From: Hymenobacter sp. BT18
Lineage (GTDB): Bacteria; Bacteroidota; Bacteroidia; Cytophagales; Hymenobacteraceae
Direction of reading: 5' to 3'
DNA: 64,000 nucleotides
Assembly (NCBI RefSeq): GCF_012273015.1
Contig: NZ_CP050954.1
Coordinates: 3,884,001 to 3,948,000 of the forward strand
The notes beneath the pieces were generated by a model. That model searched no databases. It was given only the letters and a program-made list of their open reading frames with translations, and was not told the origin of the DNA. Positions 41,335 to 49,805 of this stretch are shown one piece after another (the stretch's first letter is position 1; every line of letters begins with the position of its first letter). The position numbers and the translations under genes are program-made.

Positions 41335-43539
41335 ATGAAGCCTTTCTACTTGTTGGCGCTGTTGCCCTGGATGGCGGCCGCACAACCCGCGCCGCCCACC
41401 GCCGAAACCGCCGCCTGGAAAAAGCAGGCCCAGGCCGTGACCATCATCCGCGACGAGTGGGGCGTGCCCCACATCTATGGGAAGACGGACGCCGACGCGG
41501 CCTTTGGCCTCCTGTACGCCCAGGCCGAGGACAACTACTGGCAACTAGAGGAAAGCACTGTGCGCAAGCTGGGCCGGCTGGCCGAGCTCTATGGGGAGAA
41601 AGAGCTGGGCAGCGACGCCGCCATGGCCCTGCACCAAACCGCCGCCCAAGCCCGGCAGGCGTATCGCCAGGGCCCAGCCAAACTGCGCCAGCTCTGCGAG
41701 GCGGCCGCCGCCGGCCTGAACTACTACCTGCTCACCCACCCCCAAGTCGAACGCCGCCTGCTCACCCACTACGAGCCCTGGCACCTGCTGCTGTTTGCCG
41801 GCCCCGATGGCGCCAGCCACGGCATCACCCTGGCCGAGCGCCGGCGGCTGGGGCTGGGCGGGATGGGTGGCGCGGGGGAAGGAGCCGAAGGCTGGGAGCT
41901 CCAGCAGGCAAGCGGCTCGAACGCCATGGCCATTGCCCCGGCCAAGTCGGCCTCGGGCCACAGTCTGCTGCTCATCAACCCGCACGTAGCCTTCTTCGGC
42001 GACAACCAGCGCTACGAGGCCCACCTGGTCAGCGAGCAGGGTCTCAACGCCTCGGGTTTTGCCATGCTGGGGCAGTTCTGGATTTGGTCGGGCTTCACCG
42101 CTACTACCGCCTGGGCCCACACCAACACGGCCTCCGACTTCGACGACGTGTACCTGGAAACCTTCGACCATCCCACCGACTCCACCCTGTACCGCTACGG
42201 CCCGGGCTACCGCGCCGCCACGCTCTGGACCGACACGCTGCGCTACCGCACGCCCGCGGGCCTGCAAAGCAAGGTCTACCGCTTTCGGCGCACCCACCAC
42301 GGACCCGTGCTGGCCCGCCGCGGGCCCAACGGCTGGCTGGCCGTCCGCTTGGCCACCCAGGATTTTGGCGGCTACGCCTGGCAGGCCTGGTGCATGAGCA
42401 AAGCCCCCACCCGGGCCCGCTTCGAGGCCGCGCTGCGCCAGCGCCAGCTGCTCACCAACACCATGTATGCCGACGCGCGCGGCAACATCGCCTACTGGCA
42501 CGGCAATGCTGTACCCCGCCGCAACCCGGCCTTCAACTGGATGATCCCCGTCGACGGCAGCAACCCGCAAACCGAGTGGCAAGGCCTGCACAAGCTCGAC
42601 GAATTAGTTTACGCCGTAAACCCATCCAGTGGCTGGCTGCAGAACTGCAACTCGACGCCCTACCAGGCGGCCGGCGCCGCCAGCCCGTCGGCGGCACGCT
42701 ACCCGGCATACCTGGCCTACGATCCGCAGACCTTCCGGGGCGTAGAGGCCGTTCAGCAGCTTTCCGCGGCGGGCCCGCTCACGCCGGCCGGCCTCTGGCA
42801 AATCGCCCGCAGCACGCACTTGCCGATGTTCGCCGCTTGGCTGCCGCCCGTGCTGGCCGCCTACGACCGCCAGGCCGCCCAGGATCCTGTCCTGCGGGCA
42901 GAACTGCAGGCCGTAGCCGACACGCTGCGCGCCTGGAACCACGCCGCCGCCGTCGGCAGCCGGGCCACCACGTTGGCTTACGCCTGGGGCCAGCAATTCA
43001 GCGCGCTGGTAAACAAGCAATTCCCGCCCAGTGTGCCCTACTATGCCCCGACCATCGCGCCCTACTTGCACGGCTTGCAGCTGCCAGTGCCCGACAGCGC
43101 GGCGGTGGCCATGCTGCGCGCCGGCACTTCCGACCTGACCCGGCGCTACGGCACGCCCTGGGTTCCCTGGGGCGAAATCAACCGCTTGCAGCGCGTGCAC
43201 AGCAGCGGCACGCAGGAAAAGTTTGCCGATGCGCGGCCCAGCCTGCCGGTGGGCGCATTCTCCAGCGGGGCCGGATCCTTGTTTGCCTTCCGCACGCGCC
43301 CAGAAAACGGGCAGAAACGCCTATACGGCTTCGGGGGCAATACCTACGTGGCCATCGTGGAACTGGGCCCGCGGGTCAAGGCGCAGTCCGTCGTCAACTT
43401 CGGCCAAAGCGCCGACCCGGCTTCCCCGCACTACTTCGACCAAGCCCCGCTATACGCCTCTTCCCGCCTCAAAGACGCCTGGTTTTATCCCGAAGACGTG
43501 AAGGCCCACGCCCGGCACACCTACCACCCGGGCGAGTAA
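41335..43539 (+). CDS. Penicillin acylase family protein (Ntn hydrolase, S45)
   Basis: ATG 41335 gives a signal peptide (KPFYLLALLPWMAAAQP), so the protein is periplasmic or secreted. About 734 residues. TIIRDEWGVPHIYGKTDADA near the start is the classic alpha-subunit segment. The autocatalytic site is at SGSNAMAI: the Ser before Asn, near residue 195, becomes the N-terminal nucleophile of the beta chain after self-cleavage. THHGPV and EWQGL-type segments follow. Family members hydrolyse acyl amides such as acyl-homoserine lactones or beta-lactam side chains; the substrate is unknown here. GC content is higher than in the defence genes. Confidence 0.88.
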   Translation: MKPFYLLALLPWMAAAQPAPPTAETAAWKKQAQAVTIIRDEWGVPHIYGKTDADAAFGLLYAQAEDNYWQLEESTVRKLGRLAELYGEKELGSDAAMALHQTAAQARQAYRQGPAKLRQLCEAAAAGLNYYLLTHPQVERRLLTHYEPWHLLLFAGPDGASHGITLAERRRLGLGGMGGAGEGAEGWELQQASGSNAMAIAPAKSASGHSLLLINPHVAFFGDNQRYEAHLVSEQGLNASGFAMLGQFWIWSGFTATTAWAHTNTASDFDDVYLETFDHPTDSTLYRYGPGYRAATLWTDTLRYRTPAGLQSKVYRFRRTHHGPVLARRGPNGWLAVRLATQDFGGYAWQAWCMSKAPTRARFEAALRQRQLLTNTMYADARGNIAYWHGNAVPRRNPAFNWMIPVDGSNPQTEWQGLHKLDELVYAVNPSSGWLQNCNSTPYQAAGAASPSAARYPAYLAYDPQTFRGVEAVQQLSAAGPLTPAGLWQIARSTHLPMFAAWLPPVLAAYDRQAAQDPVLRAELQAVADTLRAWNHAAAVGSRATTLAYAWGQQFSALVNKQFPPSVPYYAPTIAPYLHGLQLPVPDSAAVAMLRAGTSDLTRRYGTPWVPWGEINRLQRVHSSGTQEKFADARPSLPVGAFSSGAGSLFAFRTRPENGQKRLYGFGGNTYVAIVELGPRVKAQSVVNFGQSADPASPHYFDQAPLYASSRLKDAWFYPEDVKAHARHTYHPGE

Positions 43540-43700
43540 CCCAAGCCCTGAATGGCAGTCAGGCGTAGCACATAATGGAAAATTGGCAATAAGTAGCCTA
43601 GCCCTTGTGTCTAGTGACATCGGAGGTTCGGTTGTGTACTTTTTATGGTGCCGGATACGTATAGATAACTTTGCCTGCACTTTCTTCTACCTTCGTTTCT

Positions 43701-44408
43701 ATGAAATATATTCTACTACTAGGATTGGTTATTGCTAGCCTAAGTGTGTCGTATGGGCAAGTATCCGTTAGCGTGGGGCCCCGCGTGGGCCTGAATGCAG
43801 CTACTGGCAAGTATACCAATAACTGGCAGTACGCGACTGAATACCTCTTGCGAGGAGAAGCTGGAGTAACCGCCAATGTTGGGTGGCAACACTGGGCGCT
43901 GCAAGCCTCCGTGTTATATGCGCAAAAAGGTTACCGTATCAATGATGACCATACCTTCTCTGATGGCCGCCAGTGGATTACGCAACACACTTCTCAGCTC
44001 AACTACCTGACCTTACCGATGAATGTGGCCTTTTCCCTGAAACCTGATGGCCAAGGTCTACAGGTATTTGCCGGCGGATATGTCGGGAAATTAGTGAACG
44101 GTCATTCGTCCTATGATGTCCGGCTGGAATTAGATCAAGAAGTCTTTGAGGCGCACGGCGAAAAAGATATCGAGCCAGGGGATGCCTACAAGCTTGGGCC
44201 AAAAAACCAATCGAAGGGCTTGGATGCAGGCCTGCAGGCTGGTGTAGGCTACCGGTACAACAACTTGTTGGTACAGGCAGGTTATAGTGTTGGCCTGGTA
44301 GACCTGGAGCCTTCTTCCAAGCTCATTGTCCCCTACGATATAGTTAAGGCCACTTACTACAACCGCGTAGGCCAGGTGTCGATAGCGTACTTCTTAAAGC
44401 TGAAATAG
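43701..44408 (+). CDS. Outer-membrane beta-barrel (porin-family) protein
   Basis: ATG 43701 yields a signal peptide (KYILLLGLVIASLSVSYGQ) cleaved after about residue 20. The mature part has alternating hydrophobic beta strands, GPRVGLNAATGKY near the start, and a C-terminus ending in aromatic/hydrophobic residues (GQVSIAYFLKLK), typical of the PorT/OmpW-like outer-membrane barrel families in Bacteroidota. A small channel or structural role is likely; no ligand can be named. The preceding gap (43540-43700) contains no gene. Confidence 0.8.
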   Translation: MKYILLLGLVIASLSVSYGQVSVSVGPRVGLNAATGKYTNNWQYATEYLLRGEAGVTANVGWQHWALQASVLYAQKGYRINDDHTFSDGRQWITQHTSQLNYLTLPMNVAFSLKPDGQGLQVFAGGYVGKLVNGHSSYDVRLELDQEVFEAHGEKDIEPGDAYKLGPKNQSKGLDAGLQAGVGYRYNNLLVQAGYSVGLVDLEPSSKLIVPYDIVKATYYNRVGQVSIAYFLKLK

Positions 44409-44477
44409 CTCACCCTTTTCCTGTCCTTTGCTGCCGGTAATTGCCACCGGAATTTCGGGGTATTGATCCTAGCTGAA

Positions 44478-45800
44478 CTAAGCCGCGGTCATCACCGAGC
44501 AGACAACCCCATCTGGTGCGGCTTCACCGGGCGGAGTAATCGGCCCATCCCAGGCAGCCCGCATTGCCTGGTGCTGCAGCTCCTCCACCACCTGCGCATA
44601 GCGCATGGTATTCTGAATCTTGGCGTGGCCCATCACCCGCTGCAATACCGTTACGGGCATTCCCCGCAACAGGCTTTGCACCGCGAAGGTGTGCCGGGCT
44701 GTGTGCATGGTCACCAGCTCATATAAGGGCACGGCCGTTTTCACTACCTGTCCGCCAGCCGTGCTTACCACTTCCACCGGGCGCGACAGCCCTGCCAGCT
44801 GCGTAATCTTCTTTAGGTACCGGTTCATCGGCTGGTTGGCCAGCACCGGAAGAAGGCGGGCCCCATCAAACTGGCGCTCCGGGGTCGCATACTTATCCAG
44901 TATCTCCGCCGCCAGCCGGCTCAGGTAGATGCTCACGGTCGCCCGCGTCTTGGTCTGGATCAGCCGCAGCACCCGGTCTCCGTTGCCATCGGCTCCTAGG
45001 GTATGCAGATTGCCGGCGTGCAAGGCCGCCACGTCGGAATAACGCAGGCCTGTGTAGCAGCAGAACAGAAATACGTCCCGCGCCGGCTCTAAATTCTTCG
45101 GCAGCTTCACTGCCACCAGCGCCGCCAGGTCGGCGCCGTTCAGGTACGTTTTGGCCTGATCGGTGTACTTTACTTCCAGCCGCTTGAGTTCCAGCCCCAG
45201 CGTGAGGCCTCGCTCATCCTGCGCATGCCGCAAAAAGGTTTTCAAGTCCTTGAGTAGGGTGTACACCCCGTTGGCCGATAAGCCGCAGCCCGTCCGCAGG
45301 TAGCTCACGTACGCATCATGCACCGCCGAAGTATAACCGGCCAGCACTAGCCCCTTGCGCCGGGTCTTTCCCAGAAAGGTCTCCAGGTGGTTGCACGCCG
45401 TTTTGTAGTGGCGCAGCGTGTGAAAGGCATACCCCCGCCCGGCCAGCACGTCCCGGAACTCCTTAAAGCGGGCCACCAGCGTAGGTTCTTCCTTCACCAC
45501 CTCGGCTGCCGGGTTCACCGCTTCGCGCATCAGCGCCAGGGTCGGCGCGATATTCGCTGCCCGCAGCTCCCGGTACTTGTCTTCCAGCCGCCGCACCAGG
45601 GCGGCTAGCCCCAGGTTGGCCGAAGTGTAGCCCGGGAAGGAGCGCCGGAACTCCTGTTCCTTCTCATTCCACTGACGTGGCTCGCATCGCTCCTTGGTCG
45701 AGCAGCGCAGCCGTAGCCCGTCGAAGTAAGCCGATACGTAGACGGGCACCGTGCCCGCCTTATCCTGTTTATCATGCCGCAGCTCAAACACAACTTTCAT
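44478..45800 (-). CDS. Tyrosine recombinase (integrase) adjacent to tRNA-Leu
   Basis: ATG 45800 (KVVFELRHDKQDKAG) matches the Bacteroidota integrase N-terminus; upstream residues are Pro-rich and unlikely. About 440 residues. The Arm-binding domain (about 1-95), SAM-like core-binding domain (about 130-220, FHTLRHYKTACNHL) and catalytic domain are present: TGLRYSD with Arg I, HTARHTF with the His-x-x-Arg pair, MGHAKIQNTMRYAQ with the Gly-His and nucleophilic Tyr. It would catalyse site-specific integration and excision. It is transcribed away from tRNA-Leu(CAA), whose 3' end is 175 bp upstream, so the tRNA is the likely attachment site. Confidence 0.92.
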   Translation of the reverse strand: MKVVFELRHDKQDKAGTVPVYVSAYFDGLRLRCSTKERCEPRQWNEKEQEFRRSFPGYTSANLGLAALVRRLEDKYRELRAANIAPTLALMREAVNPAAEVVKEEPTLVARFKEFRDVLAGRGYAFHTLRHYKTACNHLETFLGKTRRKGLVLAGYTSAVHDAYVSYLRTGCGLSANGVYTLLKDLKTFLRHAQDERGLTLGLELKRLEVKYTDQAKTYLNGADLAALVAVKLPKNLEPARDVFLFCCYTGLRYSDVAALHAGNLHTLGADGNGDRVLRLIQTKTRATVSIYLSRLAAEILDKYATPERQFDGARLLPVLANQPMNRYLKKITQLAGLSRPVEVVSTAGGQVVKTAVPLYELVTMHTARHTFAVQSLLRGMPVTVLQRVMGHAKIQNTMRYAQVVEELQHQAMRAAWDGPITPPGEAAPDGVVCSVMTAA

Positions 45801-45895
45801 AAGACTTAGAAAAAGAGGTGGCGTAGGAGGTGGCGTAAAGGCATCAGTAAGTCTGGGTAAACCCATAAATAAATCCTGATTGGCCTAAACGCAAA

Positions 45896-45947
45896 AAAGC
45901 CTCAAAAACTGCATCTGTTGCCAGATTTACAGCTTTTGAGGCTTTAT
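45896..45947. terminator. Long-stem inverted repeat between integrase and tRNA-Leu
   Basis: AAAGCCTCAAAA pairs with TTTTGAGGCTTT around a 26-nt loop, flanked by A- and T-rich runs. It may be a terminator reading either way or part of the attachment region. Confidence 0.6.
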
Positions 45948-45974
45948 TTTGGTCGTGCGATTTGCACTAGTCAG

Positions 45975-46056
45975 TACCCGGAGCCGGAGTCGAACCGGCA
46001 CATCTTTCGATATCGGTGTTTGAGACCGACGCGTCTACCGGTTCCGCCATCCGGGC
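45975..46056 (-). tRNA. tRNA-Leu (CAA)
   Basis: An 82-nt class II tRNA: acceptor GCCCGGA/TCCGGGT, anticodon stem TCGGT/ACCGA with loop CTCAAAC (anticodon CAA, reads UUG), a long variable arm and T arm GCCGG-TTCGACT-CCGGC. Integrative elements often use the 3' end of such genes. I found no second copy of its 3' end in the window, so the far attachment site is probably outside. Confidence 0.92.
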
Positions 46057-46080
46057 GTTAAATCCGTGCCTGTCGGTAGC

Positions 46081-46611
46081 TCAGGAACGGGGTGCAAACT
46101 TAGCCAGACTTTCGCGAATGCGCAACAAATAGCGCTTTTTAAGATAATAGGTGCGAACCTGCTTGAGGGCTTGCGGCTGTTTATCAACCGGAAGCGTTTC
46201 ATAGCCAGCAAGTACCGGCTCAATGCCAGCGTCCAAGGCTTCAGTAAGGGTGTTTACTTCCGCTTCAACACGACGCAGAGTTGCGCCATCTGGCGCAAAT
46301 TCCAGCTCCATCAGCTGCTCGTTCAACTCCATCATTTCCATGAGGAAATCGGACGGAAGGTCCTGCTTTCCCTCTTCCAGCAACCCATGACTTTGCAGGA
46401 TATATGCCATGCGTGAGTCAGGGTCAGAAAGGGTACGGTAGGCATCAGTGTTAAGGGTGGCTAGCCGGAGAATCTCGGCCTGGTGTTCAGCCGGAGCATT
46501 CGCGTGGAAATCGGGGTGGTATTCCCGGCTGTAAGCGTAATACTGCCGCTTTAAAGCCGCTGTATCGGGGAGAAATGATTCGGGTAGCTTATAAAAGTCA
46601 AAATAGTTCAT
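46081..46611 (-). CDS. hscB: Fe-S cluster co-chaperone HscB
   Basis: A 176-residue J-domain protein. MNYFDFYKLPESF opens the J domain, REYHPDFH near residue 32 carries the HPD tripeptide that stimulates the HscA ATPase, and TLNTDAYRTLSDPDSRMAYIL completes it. The C-terminal helices (FLMEMMELNEQLMELE) bind the scaffold IscU. It helps transfer assembled iron-sulfur clusters. This is a typical chromosomal gene, supporting the view that core genome begins right of tRNA-Leu. It lies 24 bp from the tRNA. Confidence 0.92.
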   Translation of the reverse strand: MNYFDFYKLPESFLPDTAALKRQYYAYSREYHPDFHANAPAEHQAEILRLATLNTDAYRTLSDPDSRMAYILQSHGLLEEGKQDLPSDFLMEMMELNEQLMELEFAPDGATLRRVEAEVNTLTEALDAGIEPVLAGYETLPVDKQPQALKQVRTYYLKKRYLLRIRESLAKFAPRS

Positions 46612-46664
46612 GGGCAGAGGAGAAGGCAGCAGGGGGCTGACAGCATAAGTTGTGGTTGTAGAGA

Positions 46665-46982
46665 CTAGTAACCATTGGGAGTTACCTCATTTACGGAAAA
46701 AGCCTGGGCCGGAGCCGAAAATAGGCGCTTTGTAGCAGGCCATACTCGCCCAAACAACGCAGAGTGGCGGTAGTTCTCCAGCGCAGCTGGCGTTTCCCAG
46801 TGACTGTAGGTGCAGAATACGTGTGGATCATCGGCATCTTGCCAAAGCGCTAAGTGCCGACAACCAGGCTGTGCACGAATCAACGGCTCATACTCTTGAA
46901 AGAGCACAAGAAAGTCGGCAACCTGTTCGGGCCTAAAGGTCATACGAACAATCCGGATTAACATCTTAGCAGCTTGAGTCAT
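46665..46982 (-). CDS. ABM-domain monooxygenase-like protein
   Basis: A 105-residue protein of the antibiotic biosynthesis monooxygenase fold: IRIVRMTFRPEQVADFLVLF, then GCRHLALWQD and TYSHWETPAALENYRHS, the typical dimeric alpha-beta barrel layout with conserved Trp and His. Members oxidise or degrade small aromatic molecules, or serve as unknown housekeeping proteins; the substrate is not evident. Monocistronic, between hscB and the SAM hydroxide adenosyltransferase gene. Confidence 0.82.
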   Translation of the reverse strand: MTQAAKMLIRIVRMTFRPEQVADFLVLFQEYEPLIRAQPGCRHLALWQDADDPHVFCTYSHWETPAALENYRHSALFGRVWPATKRLFSAPAQAFSVNEVTPNGY

Positions 46983-47023
46983 AAAAAGTTATATGGTTAA
47001 CATAATAAATAAACAAAAGATAA

Positions 47024-47818
47024 CTAACTAATTGTAAAGACATTGAGATAGGGGAGGGGGAAGCGCACATCGACCTGGGAATCGAAGCTGAGGCCTAGTA
47101 ACTCGGCGGCATTACCTTGATTGATGCCAATGCAAAGCCGGTCCTGGCTGTTGAAAATGCAGACAGCCTCGCCCGGGTCCGACGCCTGGAAATGGGGCAG
47201 GATGTCGCGCACCGTTTCCCGGCCGAAGTGAACGGTGCACGAGCGGCCATGACCTACGGCTTCAATTGCAGTGCGCGTGATATCCGTAATCAAATTACCG
47301 TAGTGGTCCACGTGAATCACGTGACCCGTAATGCGGTGGTCCTGCAGGCGTAGCTGCCGGTTGAGCAGCTGATACTGCGTAGCCGCCGGGCGGCCCAAAT
47401 CAGCGAGGTTGCCTCCCCGGGCCAGGTGCACCGCGGCTGGTGCCAGCACATCGCGCGTGGGCGAAGCCGTGGGGCCCAGCGAAGAAAGCTCTACCAACTC
47501 ATCGGCCTGCCCATCGGTAAGCAATGGCAGCAAGCCGTTGTCGGCCACGACGAAATAATGCCCCTGGTAGCGGGCAGCCCGCCAGCCGCCCGAGCCACGG
47601 CCCCAGTCGCTGACGCCGATAAGATGAACCGAACCGGCCGGAAAATCATTATATACTGCCCCGAGAACGTGAACGGCGTGCGCGATGTTGAAGGGTTCAA
47701 CAGCATGGGTAATGTCAAACACCGCTTGTTGTGGGGCCAGTTGCAGAATCCGCGCTTTCACCGCCGCCACATAATGGTCGCGGTAGCCGAAATCTGACAG
47801 AAACGTAATCAGCCCCAT
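47024..47818 (-). CDS. SAM hydroxide adenosyltransferase (DUF62 family)
   Basis: A 264-residue protein of the S-adenosylmethionine hydrolase / fluorinase-like family: ITFLSDFGYRDHYVAAVK at the start with the SAM-binding Asp, DITHAVEPFNIAHA, and a C-terminal beta barrel that includes HVDHYGNLITDI. The enzymes use water or halide to split SAM into adenosine and methionine. Full length. It is transcribed away from phoH; the 129-bp gap holds both promoters. Confidence 0.9.
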   Translation of the reverse strand: MGLITFLSDFGYRDHYVAAVKARILQLAPQQAVFDITHAVEPFNIAHAVHVLGAVYNDFPAGSVHLIGVSDWGRGSGGWRAARYQGHYFVVADNGLLPLLTDGQADELVELSSLGPTASPTRDVLAPAAVHLARGGNLADLGRPAATQYQLLNRQLRLQDHRITGHVIHVDHYGNLITDITRTAIEAVGHGRSCTVHFGRETVRDILPHFQASDPGEAVCIFNSQDRLCIGINQGNAAELLGLSFDSQVDVRFPLPYLNVFTIS

Positions 47819-47947
47819 GCCTAAAATGCTGCGTTCTTCGTACTATTGTTTACCCTGGTGAAGGCGGCAAAAGTAGGCGTTTTGACGCGAACCAACGCAT
47901 TCTGCCGGGCTTCTTCTTTTTTTATACACTGCTAAAAACACCCTGAT

Positions 47948-49054
47948 TTGGTCGAGAAAATCATCACGCTCGAAAACGTGTCCCTGGTTGATTTCCTGGG
48001 GGCTGATAACCAGAACATTCGGCAGTTGGCGGCTGCTTTCCCCGGGAGTAAGATTATCTCGCGGGGCAATGAAATCAAAATCCAGGGCCAGACGGCCGTC
48101 ATCCAGCGCATCAACGATATTTTGTCGGCCCTGATTGAGCACTACCATGAGTACGGGCAGGTAACCGACAAGACCGTGAACCAATACATTGGCGCTTCCG
48201 ACGAGGAGCGGGAAGAGGCGCGCCTGGCGGCCTCGCCTGATGTTATTCTGTTTGGGGCCAAGGGCGGCGTCATCAAAGCCCGGACGGCCAATCAGCAGCG
48301 CCTGGTGGATGCTGTCATGAAAAACGACCTGGTATTTGCGCTGGGGCCGGCCGGCACGGGCAAAACGTACATTTCCGTGGCCTTGGCGGTGCGGGCGCTC
48401 AAAAACAAGGAGGTCAAAAAAATTATCATTTCCCGCCCCGTGGTGGAAGCCGGGGAAAGCCTCGGCTTTTTGCCCGGCGACATGAAGGAAAAGGTGGACC
48501 CCTACCTACGCCCGATCTACGACGCGCTGGAAGATATGCTGCCCCCCGAGAAGTTTAAGTTCTACCTCGAGAACAAGACCATTGAAATAGCCCCGCTGGC
48601 CTACATGCGCGGCCGCACGCTCAACAATGCTTTTGTACTGCTCGACGAGGCTCAGAATACCACCCCTTCGCAGCTCAAGATGTTTTTGACGCGGATGGGC
48701 CCCTCGGCGAAGGTGATGGTGAATGGTGACCGTAGCCAGATTGACTTGCCCACCAAGCAAAAATCCGGGCTAAACCAGGCCTTGGATATTCTGCGCGGGG
48801 TGAACGGCATCGGGTTCGTGGAAATGAATTCGGAAGACGTGGTGCGTCACCGCTTGGTAAAGCAGATTGTGCAGGCCTACGACCGGTTTGATACGGAGCA
48901 GCAGAAGGAGCAGGCCAACCGGCCACCCCGCGAGCATATCCCGTATCGGCGGCCGGGCGGCCCGGCTCAACCTACCGACCCGGCTAAGCACCCGGATGCT
49001 CGCCGGGAAGACGATGGCATGCAGCAACTGCCCGTCAACCACGAGCAAGCCTAG
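47948..49054 (+). CDS. phoH: PhoH-family ATPase
   Basis: The frame begins with TTG at 47948, giving VEKIITLENVSLVDFLGADNQNIRQLAA, which matches the family's N-terminal KH-like domain. No ATG lies near. Walker A GPAGTGKTYIS near residue 140 and LLDEAQNTTPSQLKMFLTRMG near 235 (Walker B and helicase-like Q/R motif) define PhoH. It is a cytoplasmic ATPase/nuclease-like RNA-associated protein. The C-terminus is Pro/Arg-rich. A strong terminator follows at 49080-49115. Confidence 0.93.
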   Translation: MVEKIITLENVSLVDFLGADNQNIRQLAAAFPGSKIISRGNEIKIQGQTAVIQRINDILSALIEHYHEYGQVTDKTVNQYIGASDEEREEARLAASPDVILFGAKGGVIKARTANQQRLVDAVMKNDLVFALGPAGTGKTYISVALAVRALKNKEVKKIIISRPVVEAGESLGFLPGDMKEKVDPYLRPIYDALEDMLPPEKFKFYLENKTIEIAPLAYMRGRTLNNAFVLLDEAQNTTPSQLKMFLTRMGPSAKVMVNGDRSQIDLPTKQKSGLNQALDILRGVNGIGFVEMNSEDVVRHRLVKQIVQAYDRFDTEQQKEQANRPPREHIPYRRPGGPAQPTDPAKHPDARREDDGMQQLPVNHEQA

Positions 49055-49079
49055 TCTGGTCTAGCACACGCTGACGAAC

Positions 49080-49115
49080 AAAAACAACTACCTGCTTCCG
49101 CGGGCAGTTGTTTTT
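49080..49115 (+). terminator. Terminator of phoH
   Basis: AAAAACAACT and AGTTGTTTTT form a 10-bp stem, with an inner GC portion, running into a T-rich stretch, 25 nt after the phoH stop. Confidence 0.85.
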
Positions 49116-49213
49116 GCTACCGATTACTTACGGTCCCTTAGCTGCGGGTATTTGCCGCCAGCTAGCGGAGTAGTCGCCAAATTCCTCCTTTATTCAGTAC
49201 TCCTTAGTTTCCC

Positions 49214-49648
49214 ATGCAAGCTTACCGCATCACTTTGCCTGCCGAACTCCAGGAGGCTTTTGCTATTCGCACGGCCGTTTTCGTGGACGAACAACAGGTC
49301 CCGCGCGAAGCCGAAACCGATGAACACGACCATACTGACGCCATCCACTACCTAGCCCGGACCGACGATGGCACTCCTTGCGGGGCGGCGCGCTGGCGGC
49401 CCACCAGCCAGGGCGTGAAGCTGGAACGCTTCGCCGTGCTGGCCCCCTACCGAAGCCAGGCCGCCGGAGCAGCCCTGGTAACCCAGGTACTCCAGGATGT
49501 AGCTACCGCTTACCCGAATGCTACCGTGTATCTGCACGCGCAGCTGCCAGCCGTGCGCTTCTACGAGCGGCATGGCTTTGTGAAGGACGGCCCCCAGTTT
49601 ACGGAGTGCGATATTGAGCACTATAAGATGCGGTGGCAGCGCCCGTAA
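49214..49648 (+). CDS. GNAT-family N-acetyltransferase
   Basis: A 144-residue protein of the YjcF/ElaA-like GNAT group: AIRTAVFVDEQQVPREAETDEHD, then GAARWRPT, LERFAVLAPYRSQAAGAALV, where the acetyl-CoA-binding R-x-x-G-x-A-like loop is RSQAAGA, and VRFYERHGFVKDG near the end. It transfers acetyl groups from acetyl-CoA to an unknown small substrate. Monocistronic; followed by a classic terminator at 49670-49703. Confidence 0.88.
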   Translation: MQAYRITLPAELQEAFAIRTAVFVDEQQVPREAETDEHDHTDAIHYLARTDDGTPCGAARWRPTSQGVKLERFAVLAPYRSQAAGAALVTQVLQDVATAYPNATVYLHAQLPAVRFYERHGFVKDGPQFTECDIEHYKMRWQRP

Positions 49649-49669
49649 AGCCGGTACAGAAACTTGAAT

Positions 49670-49703
49670 AAAAAGCCCCGGGCAAAGCTGTCCGGGGCTT
49701 TTT
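49670..49703 (+). terminator. Terminator of the GNAT gene
   Basis: A 12-bp stem, AAAAAGCCCCGG / CCGGGGCTTTTT, with a 10-nt loop and a terminal T-run, 21 nt past the stop. Confidence 0.9.
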
Positions 49704-49805
49704 GTTTCCCTGGGCTTGGCGCGCCGTGACTTGACTTGCTCGGTATTTTTCTACAGATTATTCCTCAGATAGTTAGCTATGGTTACAGCATAATCTTTGA
49801 ACAAT

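Noticed and set aside
41280..43568. 762-codon plus-strand frame over the penicillin acylase
   Set aside because: Arg/Pro/Gly-rich translation in another frame of a clear enzyme gene; not coding.
28660..46056. Complete prophage between the tRNA pair and tRNA-Leu
   Set aside because: Only lysis-like and small accessory genes are seen; there is no terminase, portal, capsid or tail gene.
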